Notes: a model not told the origin generated them from the letters alone. A stretch of 64,000 bases of DNA from JACCYJ01 sp038198775 (GCA_038198775.1 JBBPZV010000044.1:1-64000); one strand, 5' to 3'; positions 8,860 to 17,862 are shown, counted from the first letter of the stretch. Program-made: numbers and translations.

Positions 8860-10974
8860 TCAGCCGAGCCCGATCGCCTCCAGCAGCAGCGCGGTCTCCG
8901 GCCGCAGCACCGGAAGGGCCACTCCGCCCCGGGCGAGGACGCTGCCACTGACCTCGAGCGACCCCGGTTCGGCCCCGTCCGATCCAGGCGCCTGGTAGCG
9001 GGGAGGCGGGCCCAGCCTCGCCAGCCGGTAACGGGTCGCCTCGTCGAGACCCGGCAGCCGGACCGGAGCTGGTAGCGCCCGGCCCGAGGCTGCCACGCAC
9101 ACCACCGCGTAGATGCCGTGGGTGGCATCCTCGGACACCACCCCGTGCACCAGCACGCTTTCGTCTCGGTGGTCGGCGACCACCACCCGACCTGTGTGCA
9201 GCAGATGTCGGCGTTGCTTGTGCAATCCGATCCACTCGCCCAGCTCGGCCAGCTCCGATGCGCTGGCAGCCGCGAGATCCCACTCGACACCGAGATGCCC
9301 GAAGAAGGCCGTCACGGCCCGCAAGCCCAGGGTCGAAACGCGCCCGGTGGTGTGGGAGACCGGACCGGCCACATGGCAGCCAACGATCTCCGGAGGCACC
9401 AGCAACCCGGTCCAGCGCTGGATCAGCTGGCGCTCCAGGGGGTCGTTGCAGTCGCTGGGCCACACCCGCTGCACCCGCTGCAGCACCTCCAGGTCGATCC
9501 GGGCTCCCCCGGAGGCGCAGCTCTCGATCTCCAGGTCGGGGTGTGCGCTCCGCAGCTCGTCGAGCAGGTTGTAGAAGGCCAAAGTCTGCCTGTGCACGGC
9601 GGGCCGGCCGGCGTGGGCGACGTCGATCAGGTCTCGGTTGTGGTCCCACTTGAGGGCTGCGATGTCGTACTCACCGAGCAGCGCCAGCAGCGCGTCCCGG
9701 ACGTGGGTGTACGCCTGCGGGTTGGTGAGGTCGAGCACCTGCTGGCTGCGCCAAGGTGGCGGCAGCTCCGCCCGACCCCGCAGCAGCCAGTCGGGATGGG
9801 CGCGGGCGACCGTGGAGTCCGGGTTGACCATCTCCGGCTCCACCCACAGCCCGAACTCCATGCCCAGCTGCGCGACCAGGTCCGCCAGCGGATGCAGTCC
9901 CTGTGGCCACACGTCGGTGTCGACCCACCAGTCGCCGAGTCCCCGAGTGTCGTCGCGCCGTCCGCGGAACCACCCGTCGTCGAGTACGAACCGTTCGATC
10001 CCCAGATCGGCCGCCCTGGTCGCCAGGTCGGTGAGCCGGTCCAGGTCGTGGTCGAAGTAGACGGCCTCCCACGTGTTCAGCACCACCGGCCGGGGCCGGG
10101 CGGGATGCGAAGGTACCGACCTCATCCAGTCGTGCCAGCGTTCGCTCACACCGTTGAGCCCGCCGTCGGACCATGACGCGAACAGCCATGGGGTCTGGTA
10201 GCTGCTGCCGGGCGCCAGCTGGACCTCGCCCGGGCCGAGCAGCTCACCGCCCCCGAGCCGGGATTGCCCCTCGGGCAGCCGCTCGGCGTACGCGACGTGG
10301 TCACCACTCCAGCCGACGTGCACCGCCCAGACCTCGCCGGACTCGAATCCGAACCCCGGCGTTCCAGCGGCGACCACCAGTGGGGCGTCGTGGCCGGTGC
10401 GGCCGCGGCGGCTCTCCCGAACGACGGCGCCGTCGTGGAACGGACGACGTTGCGGGCTGCGCTCGCGACACCACCGCCCGCTGAGGTCGAGGACCTCACC
10501 GGCCGTGGCGGGCACCGGCAGCGACGCCTCGAGCGCCAGGATCCAGACCGGCTGGGCACCCAGGTTCGTGACCCGATGCCGCAGCCGAAGCAGCCCCGAC
10601 CGTTCCAGCCGCAGCTCGCTGCGCAGTTCCAGCTCGAGCTCGGGATCCGTCGCGGTCATCGTGAGCGCATCCGGCTCGACCGCGAGCTGCACGCCGCCAA
10701 AGCGCGGCGCCCAGGTGCGGCTCGCGGTTGCCCTCAGCACCTGCAGCCCCGGCCGGCCGGCGAACCCTGTCGCCGCTTCCGGCAGCAGCCGGGGCAGGAG
10801 GGGCCGCTCCACGGCGCTGTGCGCCACTGCCGGGGTCACCAGCGCGGGCAGCGCATCCAGGTGACCGGGTCCCAGGTCGGCTCCCCAGTGCAGCACCGCC
10901 GGAAGCCCGTCCCCCTGCTCGGCGACGACCACACCCACGCCGCCGCGGCGCAGCGAGATCACGCGCTCCGCCAT
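8860..10974 (-). CDS. Alpha-galactosidase, GH36
   Basis: 704-residue glycoside hydrolase family 36 enzyme that releases galactose from alpha-1,6-linked galactosides (melibiose, raffinose). An N-terminal beta-sandwich is followed by the catalytic barrel with FVLDDGWF near 329-336. The nucleophile is Asp444 in LKWDHNRDL, SCASGGARID lies near 485-494, and the acid/base is Asp508 in WPSDCND; the 64-residue spacing is as expected for the family. There is no signal peptide, so it acts in the cytosol on imported sugar. The ATG at 10972-10974 is only 25 bp from the divergent galactokinase start. It leads the run alpha-galactosidase - binding protein - permeases. Confidence 0.95.
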   Translation of the reverse strand: MAERVISLRRGGVGVVVAEQGDGLPAVLHWGADLGPGHLDALPALVTPAVAHSAVERPLLPRLLPEAATGFAGRPGLQVLRATASRTWAPRFGGVQLAVEPDALTMTATDPELELELRSELRLERSGLLRLRHRVTNLGAQPVWILALEASLPVPATAGEVLDLSGRWCRERSPQRRPFHDGAVVRESRRGRTGHDAPLVVAAGTPGFGFESGEVWAVHVGWSGDHVAYAERLPEGQSRLGGGELLGPGEVQLAPGSSYQTPWLFASWSDGGLNGVSERWHDWMRSVPSHPARPRPVVLNTWEAVYFDHDLDRLTDLATRAADLGIERFVLDDGWFRGRRDDTRGLGDWWVDTDVWPQGLHPLADLVAQLGMEFGLWVEPEMVNPDSTVARAHPDWLLRGRAELPPPWRSQQVLDLTNPQAYTHVRDALLALLGEYDIAALKWDHNRDLIDVAHAGRPAVHRQTLAFYNLLDELRSAHPDLEIESCASGGARIDLEVLQRVQRVWPSDCNDPLERQLIQRWTGLLVPPEIVGCHVAGPVSHTTGRVSTLGLRAVTAFFGHLGVEWDLAAASASELAELGEWIGLHKQRRHLLHTGRVVVADHRDESVLVHGVVSEDATHGIYAVVCVAASGRALPAPVRLPGLDEATRYRLARLGPPPRYQAPGSDGAEPGSLEVSGSVLARGGVALPVLRPETALLLEAIGLG

Positions 10975-10986
10975 GGCAGCCGACCG

Positions 10987-10992
10987 TACCCT
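10987..10992 (+). promoter_or_regulatory. Putative -10 box (TACCCT) of leaderless galK transcript
   Basis: TACCCT is followed by seven nucleotides and the galK ATG at 11000. No ribosome-binding site fits in the gap, so the message probably begins at or next to the AUG. The whole divergent spacer to the alpha-galactosidase ATG is 25 bp, so any galK -35 lies inside the alpha-galactosidase coding sequence. Confidence 0.5.
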
Positions 10993-10999
10993 TGCGCGC

Positions 11000-12097
11000 A
11001 TGCGACCGCGCAGGTGCGAGGGACGTTGGAGCGCCCCCGGTCGCGTGAACCTGCTCGGGGAGCACCTCGACTACAACGGCGGACCGGTGCTGCCGATCGC
11101 GATCGACCGCCGCACGACGGTGACGGCTCACGTCCGCCCGGACGCCACGGTGAGCGTGACATCGGACGCTGAGACCGAACCGGCCCGCTTCCCGGTGACG
11201 ACCGTGCCCGGGCAGGTCGGCGGGTGGGCGGCGTACGTCGCCGGTGTGTTCTGGGCGCTCAACGACGGCGGCCACCAGCTGCCGGGCGTCGACCTGCAGG
11301 TGAGCAGCGACGTCCCCGTCGGCGCCGGCCTGTCCTCCTCGGCGGCGCTGGAGTGCGCGGTGGCGGTGGCGCTGCGCGACCTCGCCGGCCTCGACGCCGA
11401 CGACCTGACGCTGGCTCGAGCGGCCCAGCGGGCGGAGAACGACTACGTCGGCGTGCCCACCGGTGCGATGGACCAGCTGAGCTCGGTCTGCGGGCGGCCG
11501 GGACATGCCCTGCTCATCGACACCGGCGGCCCGTCGGTGCGGCCGGTGCCCGCCGACTGGGAGGCGGACGGCGTGCGCTTGGCCGTCATCGACACCAGGG
11601 CTTCCCACTCCCTGCGCGACGGGGAGTACGCCGCCCGCCGCCGCGAGTGCGACCGGGCCCGGGAGCGGCTCGGCCTGCGGCACCTGGCCGCCGCCGGCCA
11701 GGAGGATGTGGAGCGCCTGCCGGACCCGCTCCTGCGCCGGCGGGTGCGTCACGTCACGTCCGAGGTCGCCCGGGTGCATGCCGCGGTGACCGCCCTGCGG
11801 CGGCGTGACTGGTCCGGGCTGGGGGAGCTGTTCTCGGCCTCCCACACCTCGCTTCGCGACGACTTCGAGGTCAGCAGCCCCGAGCTCGACGCCGCCGTCG
11901 ACGCCGCCACGCAGGCCGGTGCCCTCGGCGCGCGGATGACCGGCGCCGGCTTCGGCGGCAGCGCGATCGCCCTGGTGCCAGCAGCGCTGGTGGAGGCTGT
12001 GGCGCAGCGGTGCCGCCGCGCGTTCGCGGCCGCCGGCTGGCAGCGGCCCGACGTGTTCACGGTGAGGGCGGCCGCCGGTGCCGGACGGAAGGACTGA
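11000..12097 (+). CDS. galK: Galactokinase
   Basis: 365-residue GHMP kinase phosphorylating galactose at C1 with ATP, the first Leloir step. The galactokinase signature RVNLLGEHLDYNGG lies near residues 13-26, the ATP-binding loop PVGAGLSSSAALE near 105-117 and the C-terminal GHMP motif MTGAGFGGSA near 314-323. An in-frame ATG 27 nt upstream overlaps the divergent gene's start and lacks conservation, so the ATG at 11000, at leaderless distance from TACCCT, is preferred. Divergent from the alpha-galactosidase, whose product it uses. galT and galE are not in the window. Confidence 0.95.
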   Translation: MRPRRCEGRWSAPGRVNLLGEHLDYNGGPVLPIAIDRRTTVTAHVRPDATVSVTSDAETEPARFPVTTVPGQVGGWAAYVAGVFWALNDGGHQLPGVDLQVSSDVPVGAGLSSSAALECAVAVALRDLAGLDADDLTLARAAQRAENDYVGVPTGAMDQLSSVCGRPGHALLIDTGGPSVRPVPADWEADGVRLAVIDTRASHSLRDGEYAARRRECDRARERLGLRHLAAAGQEDVERLPDPLLRRRVRHVTSEVARVHAAVTALRRRDWSGLGELFSASHTSLRDDFEVSSPELDAAVDAATQAGALGARMTGAGFGGSAIALVPAALVEAVAQRCRRAFAAAGWQRPDVFTVRAAAGAGRKD

Positions 12098-12098
12098 G

Positions 12099-13220
12099 AT
12101 GCGCCCCGAGGTCCCCGAGCTCGACGACGGCGTCGTACGCCTGCGAGCACACACCGACGCCGACATCGACGCCACCGTGGAGATGTGCCGCGACCCGGAG
12201 TTCACGCGGTGGACGTCGGTGCCGCGGCCGTACTCCCGGAACGACGCCAAGCGGTACCTGCGCGAGGTGGTGCCGGCGGGCTGGGACCGCGGTGACCACC
12301 GCGGATGGGCGGTCGAGGCGGCCGACGACAGCGGCCGACGCCGCTATGCCGGCAACGTCGACGTGCGCGGTGTCCCGGTCGCCGACGTCGGCTTCGGGCT
12401 GCACCCGTGGGCGCGTGGGCGGGGAGTGATGGCGCGGGCCGTCCGGCTGGCGGCGGGGTGGGCGTTCGAGCGTGGCGACGTCGCGGCCGTCCACTGGCGC
12501 GCCGACGTGGGCAACTTCGCCTCGCGCCGGGTGGCCTGGGCTTGCGGGTTCAGCCTCCACGGCACGGTGCCGAAGCTGCTGGCCGAACGGGGCGAGGTCG
12601 TCGACGCCTGGATCGGCTCGCTGCTGCCCGGCGCCGAGATGTCGCCGCGCACCCGCTGGTTGCAGCCACCGGTGCTGCGTGGTGAGCGGGTGGTGCTGCG
12701 GCCGTCCCGCGACAGCGACGTGCCGCGCGTCGTGGAGGCGTGCACCGACCCCCGCAGCCGGCACTGGCTGGCAGCCCTCCCCGACCCGTACACGCAGGTG
12801 GAGGCACGCAGCTTCCTGCTTCACTGCGCGGTCCAGCAGTCGCTCGGGGCGTCGGTGAGCTGGTGCCTCGCCGACCCCGCCACCGACGAGCTGCTGGGCG
12901 ACCTCGGGGTGTTCGGGCTGGCCGATGAGGATCCCAGCAGCGGGGAGGTGGGCTATTGGGCGCACCCAGCCGCTCGGGGGCGGGGAGTCATGACCGAGGC
13001 GGTACGGCTGGTGGTGGGCCACGCCTTCACTGGCACCGACGCCGGCGGCCTGGGGGTGCGCCGGCTGCAGCTCGGCACCGGCGCCGGCAACACCGCCAGC
13101 CAGCACGTCGCCCGGCGGGCCGGGTTCGTCGAGGTGGGGCGCCACCGGGCGGCCGAACGCCTCGGGGACGGCAGCTTCGCGGACGCGATCTGGTTCGACC
13201 TGCTGGCGCCGGAGCCGTGA
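12099..13220 (+). CDS. Tandem GNAT (RimJ/RimL-like) acetyltransferase
   Basis: 373 residues made of two RimJ/RimL-type N-acetyltransferase domains in tandem, about 8-180 and 190-370. Each has its acetyl-CoA pyrophosphate loop: HPWARGRGVMARAV in the first, HPAARGRGVMTEAV in the second, followed by GNFASRRVAWACGF and GNTASQHVARRAGF. The ATG lies one base after the galK stop and GGAAGGA stands 5 nt upstream, which fixes the start. It probably shares a transcript with galK by read-through. The two repeats look like an internal duplication. The substrate is unknown. Confidence 0.85.
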   Translation: MRPEVPELDDGVVRLRAHTDADIDATVEMCRDPEFTRWTSVPRPYSRNDAKRYLREVVPAGWDRGDHRGWAVEAADDSGRRRYAGNVDVRGVPVADVGFGLHPWARGRGVMARAVRLAAGWAFERGDVAAVHWRADVGNFASRRVAWACGFSLHGTVPKLLAERGEVVDAWIGSLLPGAEMSPRTRWLQPPVLRGERVVLRPSRDSDVPRVVEACTDPRSRHWLAALPDPYTQVEARSFLLHCAVQQSLGASVSWCLADPATDELLGDLGVFGLADEDPSSGEVGYWAHPAARGRGVMTEAVRLVVGHAFTGTDAGGLGVRRLQLGTGAGNTASQHVARRAGFVEVGRHRAAERLGDGSFADAIWFDLLAPEP

Positions 13221-13267
13221 TGGGCGAGACGGTCCTCGCCAACGGACGCTGGTCCGCTGAGCCTGCA

Positions 13268-13346
13268 GCTATCCCAGGTTCACCTGGGATAGCGGCACTG
13301 ACAATGGGTTGCAACCCGTTCGAGGTGTGGCGCAGCCACGGGAAGT
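13268..13346 (-). repeat. 79-nt structured intergenic repeat, copy A
   Basis: Read on the minus strand this aligns without gaps to 25930-26008 on the plus strand over 79 nt, with about 59 identities by hand count. It contains a 26-nt palindrome at 13268-13293 (GCTATCCCAGGT, two-base centre, ACCTGGGATAGC), a perfect GGGTTGCAACCC at 13306-13317, and a small GTGGC/GCCAC stem. It fills most of the gap between two convergent genes and could also end transcription, although no T-run follows. Confidence 0.75.
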
Positions 13347-13367
13347 ACGGCATTCGCGCCGGCTGGC

Positions 13368-14285
13368 TCAGAGCTCGGCAGCCAGCACCGCCGCCACCCG
13401 CCGAAGGTACGGCTGGTCGACCGACTCCTGCACGCACCGGGCGAACAACCACTGCCTCACCCGGTCCCCGTCCACCTCGCACAGCCCGGCCATCCGGTCC
13501 GCGAAGCCACCCGGGTCGCCGGCGAGACGCTCGGGAAAGTTGAGCATGTGCTGGAGCAGGTCGTACGCCGGGTCGCCGACGTACGGCTTGGGGTCGATGA
13601 CCAGCCACGGCTCGCGCCGGGCGGCCAGCACGTTCTCCGGGTGCAGGTCCGTGCACAGCAGCACCTGTCCGTGCGCGGTGGCGGGCAGCTCGCGAAACAG
13701 CTCGATTCCCTCCCGGGCCAGCCCGGCGTCCAGCACTCCGGCTCCGGCGCGCCCCGCAGCCGCGTGCTTGTCCTCGAACTCCTCGGCCCACCACGCGCAC
13801 ATGCCGGCCAGCGGGCGGAACGGGTGACCGGGCGGCGGTTCGATCCAGACCCGGCGGAGCAGCCCGGAGACGACGACGTCCTGCTCCGCCGGCGGCAGCA
13901 CCCGGGCCAGCGGTGTCCCCGGCTCGCACGCCTCGAGCAGCAGCGCGCTGGTGTCATCGACCGTCAGCGCGTCCAGGCACCGGACGCTGCCGCGACCGTC
14001 CCACACCCGCAAGCCCTCGGCCTCGTGCAGCGCCTCGCCGTGCCGCCACCCCACCTTGAGCACGAGGTGTTCGCCGGCAGCGTCGGCGGCGGGCGCCACC
14101 CAGGAGCCCGCACCGCCGGGTTGGAAGGGACGACCCAGCCGCAGCTCCCACCGCCACGCCAGGTCGTCGACGATCCCCGGCAGTGCGGCCACCCAGGCTC
14201 GCCGCCGCGCGTCCGGCGGGTCGTACGTGGCCATCGCCTCGACCAGGCGTCGCGGCAGCTCGAAACCGGCCGGCGGCTCACCCAA
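13368..14285 (-). CDS. Aminoglycoside phosphotransferase APH(6)-like kinase
   Basis: 305-residue small-molecule kinase of the aminoglycoside/hydroxyurea resistance kinase family (streptomycin 6-phosphotransferase type). Visible blocks are the ATP-side lysine in EHLVLKVGW near 72-80, the catalytic loop CTDLHPENVLA near 213-223 and the metal-binding aspartate in VIDPKPYVGDPAYDLL near 233-248. Chromosomal relatives often have no proven resistance role, so phenotype should not be assumed. The frame can open at TTG (14283-14285), overlapping the icd stop by 8 nt, or at ATG (14232-14234); neither has a strong Shine-Dalgarno. Confidence 0.82.
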   Translation of the reverse strand: MGEPPAGFELPRRLVEAMATYDPPDARRRAWVAALPGIVDDLAWRWELRLGRPFQPGGAGSWVAPAADAAGEHLVLKVGWRHGEALHEAEGLRVWDGRGSVRCLDALTVDDTSALLLEACEPGTPLARVLPPAEQDVVVSGLLRRVWIEPPPGHPFRPLAGMCAWWAEEFEDKHAAAGRAGAGVLDAGLAREGIELFRELPATAHGQVLLCTDLHPENVLAARREPWLVIDPKPYVGDPAYDLLQHMLNFPERLAGDPGGFADRMAGLCEVDGDRVRQWLFARCVQESVDQPYLRRVAAVLAAEL

Positions 14286-15495
14286 CCGCGGCCTGCAGGT
14301 TGTCGTCGAGGGCGGCCAGGAAGTCCTCGGTGCTGGCCCAGCCCTGGTCGGGGCCGACCAGCAGCGCCAGGTCCTTGGTCATCGTCCCGCGCTCGACGGT
14401 CTCGACGCAGACCCGCTCCAGCGCTTCGGCGAACCCGGTCACCTCGGGGGTGCCGTCCAGCTTGCCTCGGTGCTTGAGCCCGCCGGTCCACGCGAAGATC
14501 GACGCGATCGGGTTCGTGGACGTCGGCTTGCCCTGCTGGTGCTGGCGGAAATGCCGCGTCACCGTGCCGTGCGCGGCCTCCGCCTCCACCGTCTGCCCGT
14601 CCGGCGTCATCAGCACCGACGTCATCAGCCCCAGCGAGCCGAAGCCCTGCGCCACCGTGTCGGACTGCACGTCGCCGTCGTAGTTCTTGCACGCCCAGAC
14701 GTAGCCGCCCTCCCACTTCAGCGCCGCCGCAACCATGTCGTCGATCAGCCGGTGCTCGTACGTCAGCCCGGCCGCCTCGAAGTCGGCCTGGAACTCCGCC
14801 TCGTACACGGCGGCGAAGATGTCCTTGAACTGCCCGTCGTACGCCTTGAGGATCGTGTTCTTCGTCGACAGGTAGACGGGGTAGCCGCGCTGCAACCCGT
14901 ACGACAGCGACGCCCGGGCGAAGTCGGCGATGGAGTCGTTGAAGTTGTACATCCCCATCACGACGCCGCCGCTCTCGGGCATCGTGACGACCTCCATCTC
15001 GACCGGCTCCGCCCCGTCGGAGGGGGTGTACGTCAGCGTCACCGTCCCGGCACCCGGGACCTTGAAGTCGGTGGCCTTGTACTGGTCGCCGTGGGCGTGA
15101 CGGCCGACGACGATCGGCTTGGTCCAGTTCGGCACCAGCCGGGGAATGTTGGAGATCACGATCGGCTCGCGGAAGATCACCCCGCCCAGGATGTTGCGGA
15201 TGGTCCCGTTGGGTGAGCGCCACATCCGCTTCAGCCCGAACTCCTCCACCCTTGCCTCGTCCGGGGTGATGGTGGCGCACTTGACGCCGACGCCGTGCGC
15301 CTTGATCGCGTTCGCCGCGTCGACGGTGACCTGGTCGTCGCTGGCGTCGCGGCTCTCGATGCCGAGGTCGTAGTAGCGCAGGTCGACATCGAGGTACGGG
15401 TGGATCAGCCGGTCCTTGATGAACCGCCAGATGATCCGAGTCATCTCGTCCCCGTCGAGCTCGACGACCGGGTTCGCCACCGTGATCTTCGCCAT
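14278..15495 (-). CDS. icd: NADP-dependent isocitrate dehydrogenase
   Basis: 405-residue homodimeric isocitrate dehydrogenase of the mitochondrial/eukaryote-like subfamily, which oxidatively decarboxylates isocitrate to 2-oxoglutarate with NADP+. Typical blocks are GDEMTRIIW near 16-24, the substrate-phosphate loop RSPNGTIRNILGG near 95-107, YDGDVQSDTVAQGFGSLG near 270-287 and EAAHGTVTRHFR near 305-316. The ATG at 15493-15495 has TATCTT 8 nt upstream and no ribosome-binding site. It is divergent from mdh across 112 bp, so two consecutive TCA enzymes share one promoter region. Confidence 0.96.
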   Translation of the reverse strand: MAKITVANPVVELDGDEMTRIIWRFIKDRLIHPYLDVDLRYYDLGIESRDASDDQVTVDAANAIKAHGVGVKCATITPDEARVEEFGLKRMWRSPNGTIRNILGGVIFREPIVISNIPRLVPNWTKPIVVGRHAHGDQYKATDFKVPGAGTVTLTYTPSDGAEPVEMEVVTMPESGGVVMGMYNFNDSIADFARASLSYGLQRGYPVYLSTKNTILKAYDGQFKDIFAAVYEAEFQADFEAAGLTYEHRLIDDMVAAALKWEGGYVWACKNYDGDVQSDTVAQGFGSLGLMTSVLMTPDGQTVEAEAAHGTVTRHFRQHQQGKPTSTNPIASIFAWTGGLKHRGKLDGTPEVTGFAEALERVCVETVERGTMTKDLALLVGPDQGWASTEDFLAALDDNLQAAVG

Positions 15496-15503
15496 GGCGC
15501 GCC

Positions 15504-15509
15504 AAGATA
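15504..15509 (-). promoter_or_regulatory. Putative -10 box (TATCTT) of leaderless icd transcript
   Basis: Minus-strand TATCTT, preceded by TGGG (partial extended -10), lies 8 nt before the icd ATG. The spacing fits a leaderless mRNA. Confidence 0.5.
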
Positions 15510-15594
15510 CCCACGTCAGCGTCCCGCTCGTCGCCCCCGTGGTTGTCACCGTCAGCGCGGGCCATGGCCCCCCGAGACGGTGACCACCCAGTGC

Positions 15595-15600
15595 TAGCGT
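15595..15600 (+). promoter_or_regulatory. Putative -10 box (TAGCGT) of leaderless mdh transcript
   Basis: TAGCGT is followed by seven nucleotides and the mdh GTG at 15608. No Shine-Dalgarno is possible at normal spacing. Confidence 0.5.
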
Positions 15601-15607
15601 CGGTGCG

Positions 15608-16600
15608 GTGACTTCCTCGCCGGTCAAGGTTGCGGTCACCGGGGCCGCCGGGCAGATCGGCTACAGCCTGCTGTTCCGCATCGCCGCCGGAGCGCTGCTG
15701 GGGCCAGCCACCCCGGTCGAGCTGCGCCTGCTGGAGGTCACCCCGGCGCTGAAGGCCCTCGAGGGGGTGGTGATGGAGCTCGACGACTGCGCGTTCTCGA
15801 CGCTCGCCGGCGTGGAAACCTCCGACGACCCCGCCGTCGCCTTCGACGGCGCCAACGTGGCGCTGCTCGTGGGTGCCCGTCCTCGTACCAAGGGCATGGA
15901 GCGGGGCGATCTGCTCGAGGCCAACGGGGCCATCTTCACCGGCCAGGGCCGGGCGCTCAACGCCCACGCGGCCGACGACATCCGGGTCACGGTCACCGGC
16001 AACCCGGCCAACACCAACGCGCTGATCACGATGTCGAACGCCCCCGACATCCCGACCGAGCGGTTCAGCGCGCTCACGCGACTCGACCACAACCGGGCAC
16101 TGGCCCAAGTCGCGCAGCGGGCCGGCGCGCCGGTCGGCGACGTCACCCGGCTGACGGTCTGGGGCAACCACTCGGCCACCCAGTACCCCGACATTTTCCA
16201 CACCCGCATCGGTGACCGCAGTGCCGCCGACCTCGCCGCCGACCGCAGCTGGCTGGAGGACGTGTTCATCGCCACCGTGCAGCAGCGCGGGGCGGCGATC
16301 ATCGCCGCGCGGGGGGCGTCGTCGGCGGCATCTGCGGCCTCAGCGACGATCGACCACGCCCGCGACTGGCTTTACGGCACGCCCGACGGCGACTGGGTGT
16401 CGATGGCGGTGCGCTCCGACGGCTCGTACGACGTCCCCGAGGGGCTCGTGTCTTCGTTCCCGGTCAGGTGTGACGACGGGGCCTACCACATCGTGCCGGG
16501 CCTCGAGATCAACGACTTCTCCCGCGGGCGAATCGATGTGAGCGTGCGGGAGCTGACCGAGGAGCGGCAGGCGGTGCAGCGACTGGACCTGCTGGGGTGA
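15608..16600 (+). CDS. mdh: Malate dehydrogenase
   Basis: 330-residue NAD-dependent malate dehydrogenase of the LDH/MDH superfamily. The Rossmann motif GAAGQIGY lies near residues 12-19, the substrate loop ARPRTKGMERGDLL near 92-105, and VTGNPANTNALI near 127-138 supplies the catalytic aspartate-histidine region together with RLDHNRA and VWGNHSATQYPD near 190-201. Length and blocks match the cytosolic/eukaryote-like group common in actinomycetes. GTG start at 15608. Its stop is only 2 bp from that of the convergent sulfotransferase. Confidence 0.96.
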   Translation: MTSSPVKVAVTGAAGQIGYSLLFRIAAGALLGPATPVELRLLEVTPALKALEGVVMELDDCAFSTLAGVETSDDPAVAFDGANVALLVGARPRTKGMERGDLLEANGAIFTGQGRALNAHAADDIRVTVTGNPANTNALITMSNAPDIPTERFSALTRLDHNRALAQVAQRAGAPVGDVTRLTVWGNHSATQYPDIFHTRIGDRSAADLAADRSWLEDVFIATVQQRGAAIIAARGASSAASAASATIDHARDWLYGTPDGDWVSMAVRSDGSYDVPEGLVSSFPVRCDDGAYHIVPGLEINDFSRGRIDVSVRELTEERQAVQRLDLLG

Positions 16601-16602
16601 GC

Positions 16603-17862
16603 TCAGCCGGAGCGGCCCACCCGCAGATATCGGGCCACTGCCTGGCGAAGCAGCCGGTTCCGGTTCGCCAGCGCGAGACCGGACACGCGTAGCCGGTACC
16701 CGGCCGCCCGGGCGGAGCTGGCCAGCCGGGAGACCTCGTCGGTCGTCGTCGCGGCCTCCTTGTTGCGAGTTCGCCACCACAGCTGGGCGTGCTGCTCCAC
16801 TGTGGCCCGCAGCGCATGCATCGTCGCCTCCGCCACGGCTTCCTCGTGGATCGTCGGCGGGCCACCTGCCGTCTCTGGGCCGGCCAGCAGGTCGTCGAGG
16901 TCGCCGCAGACGTGGTACGAGCGGCTCCGCAGCTCACCCACCATCGCGGCGGCCCGCTCGTGCACCCAGCCGACGTGCTCGGCGGGAAGCGTGATCCGCT
17001 GCGGGTCGGCGCGCTGCTGCAGCGCCTCCCGGACGCCGCGGGCGACGACTCGGGTGTACTGGCGCTCGTTCAGTCGGTCTCGAAGCGCAAGGTTCAACCG
17101 GCGCAGCACCTCGGCCTCGACCACGCCGACCGAAGCGTTCGATGCGTACGCGGCCTCGGCCAGCTTCGCGGTGTCGATCCCGACAGCGGCGGCGAAGCGT
17201 TGCAGCAGCAGCCCGGCCGGGCTGCCCGGCGGAGGCACCGTGACGAGGTGGATCCGCTCGCGCGGCACGGCCGACTCCCACCTGTCCAACACCCGGGTCA
17301 CGTCCTGCCGCAGCCAGAAGGCGACCCCTGCACCCACCGGCCCCGACTCGGGGTCCCGGACGGCGCACAGGTAGTCCGCGAGCGTCCAGGTCGCTCCCTT
17401 CGCCAGCTCCTGCTGCCAGGTGGCGGGGATGGTCGACATCAGGTCCCGCACCGTGACGACGACGTGGACCGGCGCCGGCGCGAGCGACGAGACGGCGCGC
17501 CGCACCTGTCGAGGCCGAGCCAACGCCAGCCCCTCTTCCGACAGCACGACTCGAGCCCCGTCCCAGGCAGCCACCGCGTCCACCAGCAGCTGCCATGAGC
17601 CTGGGACCTGTGGCAGGTCGGTGCCCCTGGGCCGGCGTCCGGTGAGGTCCCACACCGCGAGGCTGCGAAACAGCGGCCCGTCACCGGGGACCAGCAAGCC
17701 GTCGGCCGCCAGCGTCTGCCGGTTGGACCACAAGACGTGCTGGAGGTAGGACGTCCCGGTCTTGGACAGTCCCACGTGTACGAAGACGTCCGGGTGAGGT
17801 GGCACAGGGACAACGTAGGCGGCCCCCAGCAGGCGACGAACGCGCCGCGCGGCCCGGATCAC
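16603..17862 (-). CDS. Sulfotransferase-like protein
   Basis: 419-residue protein with a sulfotransferase P-loop. The PAPS-binding segment HVGLSKTGTSYLQHVLW lies near residues 28-44, and the 3'-phosphate region (VVVTVRDLMSTIPATWQQE) near 134-152. The C-terminal 150 residues are helical and not recognisable. The substrate is unknown; relatives modify cell-surface glycans or lipids. The GTG at 17860-17862 overlaps the DUF3017 stop as GTGA, making it the last gene of the folD-DUF3017 transcript. In many actinomycetes DUF3017 is followed directly by mdh, so this gene looks like an insertion into a conserved neighbourhood. Confidence 0.8.
   Translation of the reverse strand: MIRAARRVRRLLGAAYVVPVPPHPDVFVHVGLSKTGTSYLQHVLWSNRQTLAADGLLVPGDGPLFRSLAVWDLTGRRPRGTDLPQVPGSWQLLVDAVAAWDGARVVLSEEGLALARPRQVRRAVSSLAPAPVHVVVTVRDLMSTIPATWQQELAKGATWTLADYLCAVRDPESGPVGAGVAFWLRQDVTRVLDRWESAVPRERIHLVTVPPPGSPAGLLLQRFAAAVGIDTAKLAEAAYASNASVGVVEAEVLRRLNLALRDRLNERQYTRVVARGVREALQQRADPQRITLPAEHVGWVHERAAAMVGELRSRSYHVCGDLDDLLAGPETAGGPPTIHEEAVAEATMHALRATVEQHAQLWWRTRNKEAATTTDEVSRLASSARAAGYRLRVSGLALANRNRLLRQAVARYLRVGRSG

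Noticed and set aside
10496..12250. 584-codon open frame on the minus strand
   Set aside because: Antisense to galK and out of frame with the alpha-galactosidase; its only sensible stretches are mirror frames of those genes.
13368..14285. Calling the APH(6)-like gene an antibiotic-resistance determinant
   Set aside because: Only the kinase family is visible; chromosomal homologues are common without a proven resistance role and no mobile element adjoins it.
13964..16201. 745-codon open frame on the minus strand
   Set aside because: Crosses mdh in antisense and icd and the kinase gene in the wrong frame; composition is Arg/Gly-rich nonsense.
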